Source of the DNA: Alligator mississippiensis
Taxonomy: Eukaryota; Chordata; Crocodylia; Alligatoridae
DNA: 64,000 nucleotides
Direction of reading: 5' to 3'
NCBI RefSeq assembly: GCF_030867095.1
Contig: NC_081829.1
Span: forward strand, 87,794,261-87,858,260
Shown here: positions 22,010 to 34,398 of the stretch, one piece after another
Numbering within the stretch: the stretch's first letter is position 1
How the letters are laid out: each line of letters opens with the position of its first letter
The notes under the pieces: generated by a model
Told to the model about the DNA's origin: nothing
Seen by the model: the letters and a program-made list of their open reading frames with translations, nothing else
The model's database searches: none
Program-made: the position numbers and the translations under genes

Positions 22010-24778
22010 CTTCTGCAAACCATTTCTATGTTGATGCTTTTAATATTATTGTGTCCAAACTGAAGTCTCAAGTAATCTAAGATTTCTTTGGAAATATCTA
22101 GCAGTCAACTCACTTATGGTTAAAATCATCTTAATTTCCCTCAAGTTCCACTGTCTCCTTTTTAAACATCACCACTCAGCCTCATAGTCTGGAAAACATC
22201 TTAAGACTCTGACCTTATGCTAGCTCTTCATATCCAGGTTACGTTTCAGTTATGTTCACTCTTGTCCAGGTTCTCATCATCTTGCAGGGTGGCCACGTTT
22301 TCCTTTGGTCTCATCTTGCCCTGCTAATATTATTCAGCCTGCTGCTACAAAGAGTTCTTCTAACCGATTGCTTTGACTAGATCACTTCATCATCTGAGCT
22401 CTTCACCAGCTTCCTCTTCTGTCACAAGCCTAAGCTACTTGTCTTCGCTTTTAATACCAATCAATTTTCATTCAGGTCAACTGCTACCTCCAGCAATATC
22501 AGTCTTCCCTGGTCACTTAGATTTAAAAATTAGGATCTATACTCCCTCCAAGGTTTAGTACGAGCCCCTTCTTTGTCTTGTCAGTCCATCCTTTCCTGTG
22601 ATGTTTGTAGAATACATCCTTTTGGCTACTGATGTGCTGAGAACACTGCCAACCATGATGCCAAGTGTCAGCAAGCTCTTAGGGGCTGGGACTGGTTTTT
22701 AGTGGACCTTGCACCGTAGGGCCCTCTTTAACGACTGTGGTTTTGGACACTGATATCGCAACTACAGGAGAGTTGTTTGAGCCCTGTGTTCATCTGTTAG
22801 CTTGGAAAATTGCTCATGTTCTGCAAGGTTTCAGAACAGAAAGTCAGTTATTGTAGCAAAGGGGTGCTTCACTTGCAGCAACTGCAGATCACCCGAGCAC
22901 AGTGACCTGTTACCTTTAGTCCCAGTTAGGAGAGAACCCTTGCCTGAGAGGGAACTCCAGGAGGGCACTTGTCAGGTGCAAAACTGCTTGAATGTGTGTC
23001 TGCTATTGTGTTCATTGCACTAAGTCAAGTGTGACACCACCCTAATTCAATATCCTTATCCCTTGTGCAAGAATGTACTACATTATGTAACATGCAGTCT
23101 GACAGCTGTAAAATTTGGCTTCAAGCAATAAGGCACGTACAAGGTTTGTTGGATTTAGTGCGGGCTTTTCTGCTCTTTAATACTTTCGAGTTGGAAGCTG
23201 GCAGCTCTAAGCTGTAGTGCTATGTTGCACAAAGTAAGTAATACTACTCCCTTCTTGCACAAGAGGAATGAGGATGTTTGTGCCTGGCACACACTAGCCA
23301 AGAGATGCCTCTTTTATACTACTAAGGTGTTCCCCACTCCTCCTTATCTCCCCTCTTGCAATACCTCTTGGTTCACTTGAGTGAGCAAGAAAGTTTACAT
23401 TCAGGAGATGGATGTTCCTAGATGGCAGCAATCTGACCCGAACTACAAGCAGCAAGCCAGACGATTAGTGAGGTTCTCTGTGGAGTAAAAGAAGTCACCA
23501 GATAGATGCAGCCTGTTTCACTTCCCAAGCAGCCTCTACTGAGATGGGGCAGCAGAGGGCGCATTTCCCCTTCTTCTTTCCATTAAATGAGGTCTTACAA
23601 GTCTCTCTTTCCTCCAGGAGGATTCAAAACAGCAGCTTTCTGTTTACTTACGGAGAAAAAAAAAGGATGAGCAGCAAGCAGCTGAGCTCGTGGGAGCCAC
23701 AACAATCTGTCAGGGGGAAGGACAGCCAGGGGCTTGGCACCTTATTCACCGAGAGGAATTCACCACTTTGTGGCTTTCACAGAAATTCTCCAGTTGAACA
23801 ACATGTATTAAAAAACATAATAAAAAAAAATAATAAAGACCACTCCTCATGAAGCACAGGGCAACTGCAGGTATGGCCATTACAGCTCCCAGACCCATCT
23901 CTGGGAGGGAGCAGTTCGCCTACAGATGCAAGGTCCAGGTGCGGGTGTGGGGAAAACAAGACAGAGGCAGCAGAGGTGAAGTCTGTGATGCCTTTACTTT
24001 CATTGTATAAAAACAAAAACAAAAACCCCCAAATCCAAACAGCTCTATTGCCAGCTGTGGCCAGTACAGGCGATATGACCAACCGGGGAAAACAGGGGAT
24101 GGATGAAAGGGGGGAGCATTGATTTTAGACCCCTTCCCTCCAATAACACAGTACAATGAAACCCAGATTTCATTTAAAAAACAAACACAAACAACAACTG
24201 GCGAGCGACCACGGTAGCTCCTCACCCTCCCACCCACCCCCCCCATCATGACACTGCCGGCCTCATCCCCCACCCCCCACCGCACAGCAGCCCTCACTGC
24301 ATCCGCTGGACCGACCTACCTACCTACTTACAACCACCGGGCCGGGTAGTGCCACCCCCCTCCAGCCCATGGCAGAGCACTCTCCCTCGGCTCCGGGAAG
24401 CCGTAAGACCAGGGAGGGAGGGAAGGAGGGTGGGCGCCACCGCGAAACGTTTGAGATTAAAAAAACAAAAAAGCCACACAAAAAAACAACCCCCCCCCAC
24501 CCCAAAAAAACCCTCTTCTCAAATCCAGTCCTCGGCACATTTCTTTAAACTCATCTCTTCTCTGTTTAAAATTAGATATATAGATTTCCCCCCCATCCCA
24601 CCCCACCCCACCCACCCTCTATAGCATCAGCTCATCCTGCGCCTCCCTCGGGCCAGACCCCGCGTCCATCCGGAGTCCTTGCACCGCATCAGCCTGGGGC
24701 GCCGCTCCGAGTCCGGCTGCGGGGCTCCGCGTTAAAACCCCGGTGCCGGCGGGCAGTGCCGGGGCCGGGCCGGCCCGC
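22010..24778 (-). other. Region downstream of NANOS1, probable NANOS1 3' UTR in its right part
   Basis: Non-coding. The right-hand 600 bases (24180-24778) are very C-rich on the + strand, so G-rich in a NANOS1 transcript. I could not fix the NANOS1 polyadenylation site; an ATTAAA (minus strand) lies at 23176-23181. Human NANOS1 has a long 3' UTR, so extension this far is plausible but not shown. Confidence 0.45.
24588..24618 (-). other. G-rich tract with G-quadruplex potential in NANOS1 3' region
   Basis: On the minus strand this reads as successive runs of three to seven G separated by single T or AT, within 200 bases of the NANOS1 stop. Further G-run clusters of the same polarity occur at 24229-24283 and 24489-24511. 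The runs satisfy the usual G3+N1-7 rule; formation in the mRNA is inference. Confidence 0.6.
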
Positions 24779-25471
24779 CTAGCGCAGCTTCTTGCCCAAG
24801 ACGGTCCTGGCGTGTTTGAGCGGCGCCTTGCCCTGCGCCTTGGAGAGCGGGCAGTACTTGATGGTGTGCGCATTGTCCCCGCTGGCCCCGCACAGCGGGC
24901 ACGTGTAGCGGCGCAGCACCGGGCACAGCACGCGGCCGTCGGGGCCCTTGAGGATGTGCGTGGTGTACAGCGCCACCGCCTCCTTGTTGTTCCGGCAGAA
25001 GACGCACACCTGCAGCTCGGGCTTCAGCAGCCGCGCGGGCGGCGCCGCCCAGCCCCAGCCCCAGCCCGGCGGCGAGCGCGCCCGGGCCCGGGCCCGCCGG
25101 CCGGCCGCGCAGTCGAGGAGCACGGCGGCGGGGCCGGCGCGGCCGGGGCAGGGGCGGCAGGCGGCGAAGCGCTCCTCCAGCAGCCCGCGGTGGCCGCACA
25201 GCTCCAGCGCGTGCAGGTCCAGCGCGCCCTCGAAGTAGGGCGCCTCCTCCTCGTCCTCCTCCTCGTCGTCCTCCTCGTCCTCGTCCTCCGCGGCCGGCCC
25301 TCCTGGTGCGGGCGCGGCGCGGAAGCCCTTGTCGTCGCCCACCGCCTTGGTGATGAGCGTGGCCAGCCCCAGGTAGTCGTTCCAGGAGTTGAAGGCGTTG
25401 CCGGGGCCCCGGGCGCCGCAGCGGCCGCCCGGCACGAACTCCACGGCCGGGGGGCGCTGCTCCGGCTCCAT
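24779..25471 (-). CDS. NANOS1: NANOS1, Nanos-type zinc-finger translational repressor
   Basis: Single-exon gene, 230 residues, ATG at 25471 and TAG at 24779-24781. Nanos proteins bind target mRNAs with Pumilio and recruit the CCR4-NOT deadenylase to silence translation in the cytoplasm, mainly in germ line and brain. Visible features: the NOT1-interacting motif FNSWNDYL (27-34) inside the Nanos1-specific [17 protein letters not shown]; an acidic tract of Glu/Asp at 62-76; LLEERFAA (97-104); and the paired CCHC zinc finger with C156, C159, H172, C183 and C191, C194, H202, C207. It ends GKKLR as in human NANOS1. Human NANOS1 is 292 residues, so the linkers here are shorter. A longer open frame to 25564 starts with TTG, not ATG, and adds nothing conserved. 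It converges with EIF3A as in human. Confidence 0.97.
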   Translation of the reverse strand: MEPEQRPPAVEFVPGGRCGARGPGNAFNSWNDYLGLATLITKAVGDDKGFRAAPAPGGPAAEDEDEEDDEEEDEEEAPYFEGALDLHALELCGHRGLLEERFAACRPCPGRAGPAAVLLDCAAGRRARARARSPPGWGWGWAAPPARLLKPELQVCVFCRNNKEAVALYTTHILKGPDGRVLCPVLRRYTCPLCGASGDNAHTIKYCPLSKAQGKAPLKHARTVLGKKLR

Positions 25472-25577
25472 CGGCAGCCTGCAGCGCCCCGCACGTCTGT
25501 GCGCGCTGCGCCCGCGCGCCGCTCTAGTAGGCGCGTTCGGGGGCGAGGGCGCGGCTCGGCCCAAGGGCCGCGCTGTA

Positions 25578-25624
25578 ATTGGCCAGCGGCCAAGGCGGCC
25601 CCCCTAGCCGCGCTCCCTCATTGG
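25578..25624 (-). promoter_or_regulatory. Two CCAAT boxes upstream of NANOS1
   Basis: ATTGG at 25578-25582 and 25620-25624 on the + strand reads CCAAT on the gene strand, within GGCCAATTAC and GCCAATGAGG. They lie about 107 and 149 bases upstream of the ATG and are spaced 42 bases apart, compatible with NF-Y binding. No clear TATA box seen. Confidence 0.5.
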
Positions 25625-25799
25625 CTGCGGCGCGCGGCGGCGTTCCATCGTAGGCAGGGTCCGGAGCGCAGGTGGAGCCTGGCTCTCGCCGCGGTGTGTT
25701 TAGTCCCTGTCTCTGGGGCTGGCCGCAGAGGATGCGGGTCTAGCGGGCAGCTGAGGGGCCAGGGTCGCTCTGTAGGCAGCTGTTGCTTCTAAATAGGTC

Positions 25800-27667
25800 G
25801 TGTCTCTCTTTGTTTTTAGATTCGGTGCAAACACTTTTATAGCCCGTGGAGTCCGGGGTGGATGGGGGGGCTCTAAAAAGTGGGATGTGGAAAGTGCTGC
25901 AGTGTCTCCCTTACTCATCTTTGGGTTTTTTTTCCCCTTTATCTTGTATTTTTCTAATTGCTACCTGTTTACATTCTCACTGACATCCCTCCACACTTTT
26001 AGCTTCTCTTAGTCCTTGGAGTCTCTGAGCAGCAAGGGACTCCCTATGCTGGAAGAAGGGTGATTGCACCCAAAAGCCGGGTAAGAATTTTTTCCCAACT
26101 ACTCAGCTGGCGGAATAAAAGAGATCACATCTATTGGAAGAACCTTGCCTGTGCGTCATCCCACAACTCTCAACATAGAGTTTTCCCCAATTAAAACAGA
26201 AGTAAAGAGTTGCTTTGCTAATAGGACAGGGGCCAAGGGCAATATCATTGCTTTTAAAATGGAAGCAGAAATGAGGCTTTTTTCTTTGGAACGTGCTTTT
26301 ATTTTCCACTATGCAGAGAAAGGAAAAACACAACAAAACAGGATCAAAACATACTGTTTCATTGGCCCTGTCCTCATGAGAGTTAAATGTCTCCATCAGC
26401 ATCTTGGCAGTGGGTCCAGTGAACGCTTCACTGGAAGTTATTTCCACACCTGAGCTAATTTTCACCTGAGTGAATGGGTTTAGCTAGAGTTAAGGAGGGT
26501 CTACAATGCTCTTAAATAGTAGCTGGGTACCAGGAGCAGCTAATAGGCAGCAGAATTGGTGAGAAATGACAGCTTGATTAGCAGAACATGAAAACAGTGA
26601 AAAAGGAGAGAGGTTGTTCACACCTGTGGAATTCACTCTTTAAAGAATTGAGTAGATTAGAACGAGCCATGAAGTCAATTGAGTCTCTCACTGCTGCCAG
26701 ACTAGAAATGCTGCTGCCTGGCAGCTGGTTTTAAATTCTAGGTATACCAGGAATCAAAGGAGGGTGCAACTGGACCACTGCACCCCCTGGATCCACCTGT
26801 GGTTATGCACCCGAAAAACATCCTCACCTGGACTCTCGCACATAACCGTGCTATTCCAAGCGGTATTAGGGGCAGTGACTGGACAACAGATGCCTCCCCA
26901 GAGTCGGGTACTTTCTGGATGAGTAGAGCTTTCTGATTTTAGAAAACTGCTGTGTTTGATTCTACCCCAAACCAATTTTACCCCAAAAGGCCACAAATAT
27001 GAGAGAGTTTGTGTAGGGTAACTAGGAACTTCACTAGTTGGTGGGGCTCAGATAAGCTGCTCTGGAAGGTGCACAACAGAACCTGAGCATAGCTTGAGTC
27101 TGACTTGACTGTTCCTACGACCCACAAATGTTGTCACATGTACATGCAATATAAACTAAAAGGAAGAGTGAGGGATAGCAATATATATATATAACTGAGA
27201 AACTCCACAACTCAGGTTGCCCAGCATAGTTGAGAAGAACTGGGAGCCCAGCCGGCCATGAAAAAAAGTCCTATGAAATAGCTTTAAAAATAAAGCTTTT
27301 AATTACAGTTGGCCTTTTCCTGGCCGCCTGCTGTTTATAGCTGTCTTGCAGGAGAGAAGCATCACTTGCAACACTGCTACTTGGTTTCTAACCCTACTTG
27401 AGGCTAACTGAGGATTTAAAAAAAAAGATCTATTGTGCTGAAAAATATTGTTAGGTGTAAATCTGAAATGATGATTTTTTTTAAAGGAGCATGAAGACAC
27501 ATATTTATCTCTCTCTCTCTCTTTCTGTATATATATACTCACACCTGTTCTGAAGATTAAGTGCCTAAATACCTTTGAGGATCTGGGCCTAGGTGCCTCA
27601 TCCTGTGGCCTGAGGTAGAAAATCTATTGGGAGAGATTTTTGCAGCTGCAGAAATCATTGGCAACTT
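25800..27667. other. Intergenic region upstream of NANOS1
   Basis: No gene recognised. Contains a TATATATATATA run near 27181 and a CT-rich then TA-rich microsatellite at about 27508-27536. Confidence 0.6.
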
Positions 27668-28730
27668 CCCTTGTATCAAAAATGGGTCGCTAACTGGCTG
27701 GAGGGCCACACCCAGAGAGCAGTGGTGGATGGGTCATTTTTGACCTGGAGGGATGTGGGCAGTGGGGTCCCCCAGGGCTCGGTCCTTGGACCTGCGCTGT
27801 TCAACATCTTCATCAGTGACTTGGACGAGGGGGTAAAAAGCACCCTATTCAAATTTGCTGACGACACTAAGATGTGGGGGGATGTGGGCACGCTAGAAGG
27901 GAGGAATAGGCTGCAATTGGACCTAGACAGGTTACAGGGGTGGGTGGATGAGAACAAGATGGGTTTCAACACTGACAAGTGCAAGGTGCTGCACCTGGGG
28001 AGGAAGAACCAGCAGCACGCCTACAGGCTGGGGAACTCCCTTCTTGTCATTGCAGAGGCAGAAAAGGATCTTGGAGTCATTATTGATGCCAAAATGAACA
28101 TAGGCCTACAGCGTGGGGATGCGGTCAGCAAGGTCAACCGCACCTTGTCGTGCATCCACAGATGCATCTCAAGCAGGTCCAAGCAGGTGATCCTCCCCCT
28201 CTATGCGGCACTGGTCAGGCCACAGCTGGAGTACTGCGTCCAGTTCTGGGCACCGCACTTCAGGAGGGATGGGGACAGCATTGAGAGGGACCTGCATGGT
28301 CAGGGGTCAGCAGGGCAGGCCCTATGAGGAGAGGCTATGGGACCCGAACCTGTTCAGCTTCCACAAGAGAAGGCTGAGGGGGGATCTAGTGGCCTGTTAC
28401 AAACTAGTCAGAGGGGACCAGCAGGCACTGGGGGAGTCCCTGTTCCCCCGAGCACTACTAGGAGTGACTAGAAATAACAGTCACAAGCTGGCAGAGGGTA
28501 GATTCAGACTAGACATCAGGAAGTACTACTTCACAGTCAGGGCGGCTAGGACCTGGAACCAACTTCCAAGGTAAGTGGTGCTGGCTCCTACCCTGGGGGT
28601 CTTTAAGAGGAGGTTAGATGAACACCTTGCTGGGGTCGTTTGACCCCAGTACTTTTTCTTGCCATGGCAGGGGGTTGGACTTGATGACTGCTCAGGTCCC
28701 TTCTGACCCTACCTACTATGAAACTAAGAT
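27668..28730 (+). mobile_element. CR1 LINE fragment with partial reverse transcriptase (pseudogene)
   Basis: 5'-truncated. The frame at 27671-28327 contains GVPQGSVLGPALFNIFISDL and the catalytic FADD motif in [11 protein letters not shown], then MGFNTDKCKVLHLGRKNQQ and LPLYAALVRPQLEYCVQFWA. A small deletion near 28295 shifts frame, and the C-terminal part (ERLWDPNLFSFHKRRLRGDL to WNQLPR) continues at 28203-28574. A 3' UTR with GGTTGGACTTGATGACTGCT and AGGTCCCTTCTGACC follows to about 28730. Not functional: motif A is missing and the frame is broken. Confidence 0.93.
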
Positions 28731-28734
28731 GCCT

Positions 28735-31700
28735 TAATGGGAAGAGTGCAGCTCTGGAAGGTGTCATCTAATCACTTGGGTGCTTGCATTTCCTCCTTAA
28801 CATCTGTCTGCAGGAAGTTGGTGCAGGTATGCAACTTCATTGGTGCCAGAAAAAGTCTCTGACTGATGGGAAGTAACAGTCTGACAGAGATCTCTCTATG
28901 TCAGTGCATGCTTTGCCCACTGCAAATGTGAAGTCCTTGGGGGCAGAGACCGTTTTTGGTGCGTCACTGGGCTTCTGAGCATTATCACGGTACAAATAAA
29001 TACTATTGATCAATAATAAAATACCACTTTACGACACTTTATAATATTATATAATAATACCAAACTTTATAAGGCTTTTGATCAGATCCTGAGAAAGGGC
29101 TGTGTTCTGTTGTGGTATGGATGAATTTGGCTTATAGAAATCAGACTCTCAAATGGGTTGTCAAACAAATAATGTTAATTTTGAATAAGAGGGTTTAGAA
29201 ATACAACTGCAGTTAAAACATATCACTAATTTCAAGCCCAAGGTCAGAATGGTAGGGCTAAACTGAGCAGGTTCAGCTACCTTTAATGAAATAAATCTTG
29301 CCAGTTGTCACCAGGACCTTGCTTGTATCTGACAGACAGTTCCCTGGCAATTAAACAAGGATTCTAATGTGGCTTGTTTGCAACTTAAATTTTGAAATTT
29401 AATAAACTGCAATATCAAAATAACTCTTGAGGGCCCGATTTTCATTACACTCTGGCAATTTGGTGGCAGCCTGAAGTGGGCTTTTAAGTGGGTGTATTGT
29501 TTGCAAAGGGCCTATTCATATGATTGTAGTTGCTGGAGCTATTAACAGCTTTAATAGTTACTCTTTTGGGGTGTTACAGCAGCGGAGCTGTTATCACCAC
29601 AGGGGAAGGTTCTGCACGCTGAACTCAATGGACATTTTGACCTGCTTTCAATAGTGCAGGATCATGCCTTGTGTCTAGTTCTGTTTCAAGCTGCTACATT
29701 TTATGCTAGAGCAAGAGAAGCCTTAAGGGTATATTCAATGAGCCATACAGGTGCTGCCTGCCTCTCTGAGCACAAATTAATGGCCTGATTTTCAGAGGTG
29801 CCAAACACCTGCAGCTTCTACTGATGTCAGTGGAAATGGCAAAGCCATCAGCTAAATCAGGTCTTCAGGAGGGCAGCACCTTTGTTAAGTCCTAGCTTTC
29901 CCTGCTCATTCTCTTTTTACTTAGCTGTTGATAGCAGCCAGTCTCAAAAAGCAAATGGTCTTATGCCATTTGTGCTGTAATGCTTGGGTGCAAGTATCAA
30001 AGTCAGAAAGGGAAAAGGCTGGTTAGGTCATTCTGTGCCTTCCTACCACGTGTGGGGAGCATTACGAAGAGCAGAGGAATGTGAAAAGTATTTCTGCTAT
30101 GGAACTGCTATAAAAGATGGAGACCTATTGTTATCACTGCAGTAGCACTGACCTCGTGTCCTCTGGCACTCTGACAGCTAATGTGTGTTGACAGTACATG
30201 TACATGAAATATGTTGAGAGAAATATTCCCTATAATTGCTTTAAATTAAGCTTTCATGTTCCATATGTCAAATGAATGTGTTCCTTGCTAGTGCTAGGCT
30301 CTCAGATGTACGGTATCTGTACAACCAGTAAAACCCCTTAGATTCTTCCTATTAACTTTGAAGGAGGGATGTGATGGAGGAAGCACTTCTGTTAATAGTG
30401 TAACCAGTCAGGCTGTTAGGGGACCTGGAATTGTTTGGTGGGACAATTTCATGCTTGAAACAGAAATAAGTACGAGTCCTGGAAGAAAATAAAGAATGGG
30501 ACTGTTCCATGCTCTTTTATAATGCAAAACCAATAAAAGTTCTGGCTATCGGGGCATTCAAACTTCTTTTTTTTCATGTTCATCTTTACCCCCCCCATTT
30601 TTAAGTGGCAGGACAAGCCCATATCTGCAGTTTGCTTGTTTGTCAGCCTTCTACAGGTTTTAGTATTTTAGGAACATGAGGGAGAAGTGGCAGGGGGGAG
30701 GGGGCGGTGGCAGCTAAAAGACCTAGTCCGTTAGCTCAAGCACTTGCTTTTGGATCTGGAGGTCCTCGATCTACTTCCTTTTCACAATCCATCCATGTCA
30801 TTATCCCATTAACACAAGGATTTGAGAAGTGCAGTCCTTCCCTTTCCCTAACCTAGGGCTTGATACTGTAACCAGAGCATACTCCAGGACCTTCCATGTG
30901 GTGGTTCCTTGTAGGTTGGAGCCGCTGGACATGTCCCAGCATCAAATCCTGTTTTATAATGCATTAGACCAGCGCTTTGAATATATGGTGGGTAAAGAAT
31001 GAGAGTGTTGCTCCCTGAGCATTTTCCACCTCGCACAGTCAAGACATGGCAGTTATCACTACTGTTGCAGTCTCATGTGCATGGGCAACTGGTCAATGAA
31101 GTCATTATGGTCAGAGAAAATATTTCTTACTGTCTAACGGGGAAAGTGATCTAATGATTGTCTTAATTAAAATGATTGAAGGATTTTTTTTGAGCACAAC
31201 CAAGAAAGCTGTCAAGTTGGAGCACCATTATAGAGAGACATTGAGGGGGAGATTTTTCTCTAGGGGGTTGTTTGTTCTCTTCTGGCTCGAGAGGATTTGG
31301 CGTGTTGATGTATGCTTGCAGTCCCGGTAGCTTTGATATGTTCAAGCTTTTTTCTTTAAAAATCTCCATGGACAATGAAGCCATTTTTATTTAATGTGGG
31401 AGATGCTGACAAGCACACCCAGGAGATGGGAGAGCTCTTGAAAGGGGCTTTTAAAATATTAGCTTCACCAATACTTTCTGATGAATTCCACCCTGTGCCC
31501 CCCTGCCACCTCTACCAGAGGATCAAGAAGAGGCTTATTTCTGACAGCAATGAAAAATACATTAGGTGTCCAATGACATAAGAAAGAGACTGTGTTGGTA
31601 TGACTTCTGGGGTAGTATTTAGTGACCCTTAGGTTTTAACAGATGATGCTTTGTTTTGAAATTCAGAAGTTTATAGTACAGTGTTATCCTCTGTTTTAAA

Positions 31701-32050
31701 AGATTGGAAACAGCTGTTAGGTCTAAAAAAGAGGGGTTAGGTTTGCTAGATAAGCTATAAGCAGAAGACTGATGAGGGCCAGGCATCAGTGCTTGGAGTG
31801 TTTAACTTTATTCAGTACTTGGAAGCACTCGATGCTTGGCATGCTGTGGTTCTCATAGTGAGTGCATTGATAAGGTATATATTGAACTTTACTTTTACTT
31901 CAGAAAGAGAGATACTTATAAAGGTCTGTATTACTAATTAAAAGCCAGCTGCAAATATATGCCCAAAGTTGGCCTGAATTTCACTAGGGGTTTGCTTTTG
32001 TTTCTTTGTGGGAGTTGCACACAACTGATGACTTTTCAAGGCAGATAAAA
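28735..32050. other. Intergenic region without recognised genes
   Basis: Contains scattered old-repeat words, for example GGGGGCAGAGACCG at 28938 and a weak tRNA-like stretch around 30720-30775 (TTAGCTCAAGC and GGTCCTCGATC). No coding frame of interest. Confidence 0.55.
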
Positions 32051-32061
32051 TCTCTTTATTG

Positions 32062-32560
32062 CAGGGGTAGGCAACCTCTAGCACGTGTGCTAGAGCATGG
32101 CATGCAAAGGCATTTTGCTTGGTATGTGCACACTGGGGCAGACAGGAGGGGAGTCATGAGGGTCCCAATTCTTGTTGTGGCCGTGCAGCCCTGGGCACTT
32201 TTCCGCTGTCTGCCATGAGACATGCTTGCACCCACAGCTGGCAGCAAGCCGGGCCTGGGCTCTGTGGACCCTGGTGCAGCTGCTTGCAGCCTCCCCACTG
32301 GTGGGCAGCAGGGGCCTGCACAGAGCCTGGAAGGAAGGCTGCAAGCAGCTGTACTAGGGTCTGTGGAGCCCCATCCCGGCTTGTCGCTGCCGGCAGGTGC
32401 ACATGTGCCTTGAGGTGGATGGCGGGGAAGCAGCTGCGATGCCACAACAAGGATTGGGCCCCTCACAGCTCCCCTGCTGTCCACCCCTGAGACAAAAACA
32501 TCTTAAAGTCGAGGTTGTGGGTGTTTTTGGCACCCAACCCAAAGACATTGCCAATCCCTT
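32062..32560 (+). mobile_element. hAT-like element, CAGGGGTAGGCAA ends (500 bp)
   Basis: Starts CAGGGGTAGGCAACCTCTAG and ends ACATTGCCAATCCCTTG; the ends are inverted repeats of each other. Flanks CTTTATTG and GTCTATTG agree at six of eight bases. Interior GCACGTGTGCTAGAGCATGG and GGCACCCAACCC are typical of this group. The GC-rich centre generates overlapping open frames on both strands that are not genes. Confidence 0.8.
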
Positions 32561-32769
32561 GTCTATTGTGAATGAGGCATTGACATGACCATCATTTTAG
32601 ACTTTTCCAGATTCAAATGTGATCACTAATATCATTTCTGTACAGCCAAGGTGATGAAACATTTAAGGGGTTCTCAATGTTTTTCATGGCATAGACTACA
32701 CAGCATCTCTGTAAATATTGTTTGGATCCTCCTGTTAGGAAATGCATGACAATTCTGTGGAAATGCTAA

Positions 32770-33950
32770 CACAGACAAACAATGTAGGTGTCGCAGTGGA
32801 CGTAGTCCTTCTGGACTTTAGGAAGGCCTTCGACACTGTCTGTCACCCATTCTCATTAAAAAATTAGGTGACTGTGGTGTCGAGCCTACACAGTCAGATG
32901 GCTAACAAATTGGCTGGAGGGCCGCACACAGAGAGTGGCAGTGGACAGGTCTTTTTCGACCTGGAGGGATGTGGGCAGTGGGGTCCCCCAGTGCTCGGGC
33001 CCACACTGTTTAACATCTTCATCAATGACCTGGATGAGGGGGTGAAAAGCACCTTGTTCAAATTTGCGGATGACACTAAGATGTGGGGAGAGGTGGGCAC
33101 GGTAGAAGGGAGGGACAGGCTACAACTAGATCTGGATGGGGTGGGTGGATGAGAATAGGATGGGATTCAATACTGACAAGTGCAAGGTGCTGCACCTGGA
33201 GAGGAAGAACCAGCAGCACACCTACAGGCTGGGGAACTCCCTCCTCGTCAGCACAGAGGCAGAAAAGGATCTTGGAGTCATCACTGATTCCAAGATGAAC
33301 ATGGGCCGCCAACATGGGGACGCGGTCAGTAAGGCTAAGCGCACCTTGTCATGCATACATAGATGCATCACGAGCAGGTCCAAGGAGCTGATCCTCCCCC
33401 TCTATATGACACTGGTCAGGCCGCAGCTGAAGTACTGCATCCAGTTCTGGGTGCCGCACCCCAGGAGGGATGTGGCTAGCATGGAGAGGGTCCAGAGGAG
33501 GGCCACTCGCATGATCAGGGGGCAGCAGGGCAGGACCCAGGAGGAGAGGCTGTGGGACCTGAACCTGTTCAGCCTCCACAAGAGAAGGCTGAGAGGGGAT
33601 CTGGTGGACATCTATAAACTTACCAAGGGGGACCAGCGGGGAACAGGAGAGTCCCTGTTCTTCCGAGCACTACCAGGAGTAACTAGGAATAACGGCCACA
33701 AGTTGACTGAGAGTAGATTCAGGCTATACATCAGGAAGCGCTACTTCACAGTCAGGGCGGGCAGGATCTGGACCCAGCTTCCAAGGGAAGTGGTGCTCGC
33801 TCCTACCCTGGGGGTCTTCAGAAGGAGGCTGGATAACCACCTAGCCAGGGTCATTTGACCCCAGCATCCTTTCCTGCCCATGGCAGGGGGTTGGACTTGA
33901 TGATCTACTCAGGTCTCTGCCAACCCCATCAACTATGAAACTATGAATTT
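32770..33950 (+). mobile_element. CR1 LINE fragment with reverse transcriptase motif A and FADD (pseudogene)
   Basis: Begins in the polymerase domain with VDVVLLDFRKAFDTVCH (motif A), then [13 protein letters not shown] and [13 protein letters not shown] (motif C). A frameshift occurs near 33135-33150; the remaining frame to 33858 (MGFNTDKC, RLWDLNLFSLHKRRLRGDLV, REVVLAPTLGVFRRRLDN) ends at the natural C-terminus. The 3' UTR reads GGTTGGACTTGATGATCTAC to about 33950. The region between motif A and the FADD block is also damaged. Same orientation and family as the 27668 copy but longer at its 5' end. Confidence 0.94.
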
Positions 33951-34398
33951 AGTGTATTTTTAGCTGCCTTAACTTTATTCAGCACTTGATAGAGAGCAGC
34001 ATGGGCTACTCTATATTTCCATATTATCAGCCAGGGCTCTGCAAAGCATTGCTCTGCTACCTGGTAAACAGACAGAAACAGAAGAGATCTGAGAAAAAAT
34101 GATGCTTCTCAGTATATATAATTGTTTGGAGAAGTGACACGATCAATTGAGAATTTCCACATGAACTGGTATTTAGGTTGCCAAGATGAGCACTTAAAAG
34201 TTAGGAAATTAGAGAATTTAGGTTCTCTAAGTATAATTGAGCCACTTTCTGCACATGTGTTATGATACAGACTTTAATTTAATGAGCACATGCTGTTTTT
34301 TCCAGAGCATTGTTGATTACATCTCCCTTACATACTGGACACCATCCTCTTTTAGGTTGCTCATTACTATAGTATCCAAGTGCCTCACAAATATAAAG

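Larger units (their letters stand above)
24750..25770. promoter_or_regulatory. CpG-rich block covering NANOS1 and its promoter
   Basis: Abrupt rise in G+C and CpG compared with the A/T-rich flanks, with many GCGC, CCGG and CGCG words through the coding region and about 300 bases upstream. Typical of a CpG-island promoter of a developmental gene. Boundaries judged by eye. Confidence 0.75.

Noticed and set aside
24743..25792. 349-codon plus-strand frame opposite NANOS1
   Set aside because: GC-rich shadow of NANOS1 with Ala/Arg/Gly composition and no family resemblance; the minus strand encodes a textbook Nanos zinc finger.
30720..30775. tRNA-like stretch with TTAGCTCAAGC and GGTCCTCGATC
   Set aside because: A and B boxes are poor and the cloverleaf does not close; at most an eroded SINE head.
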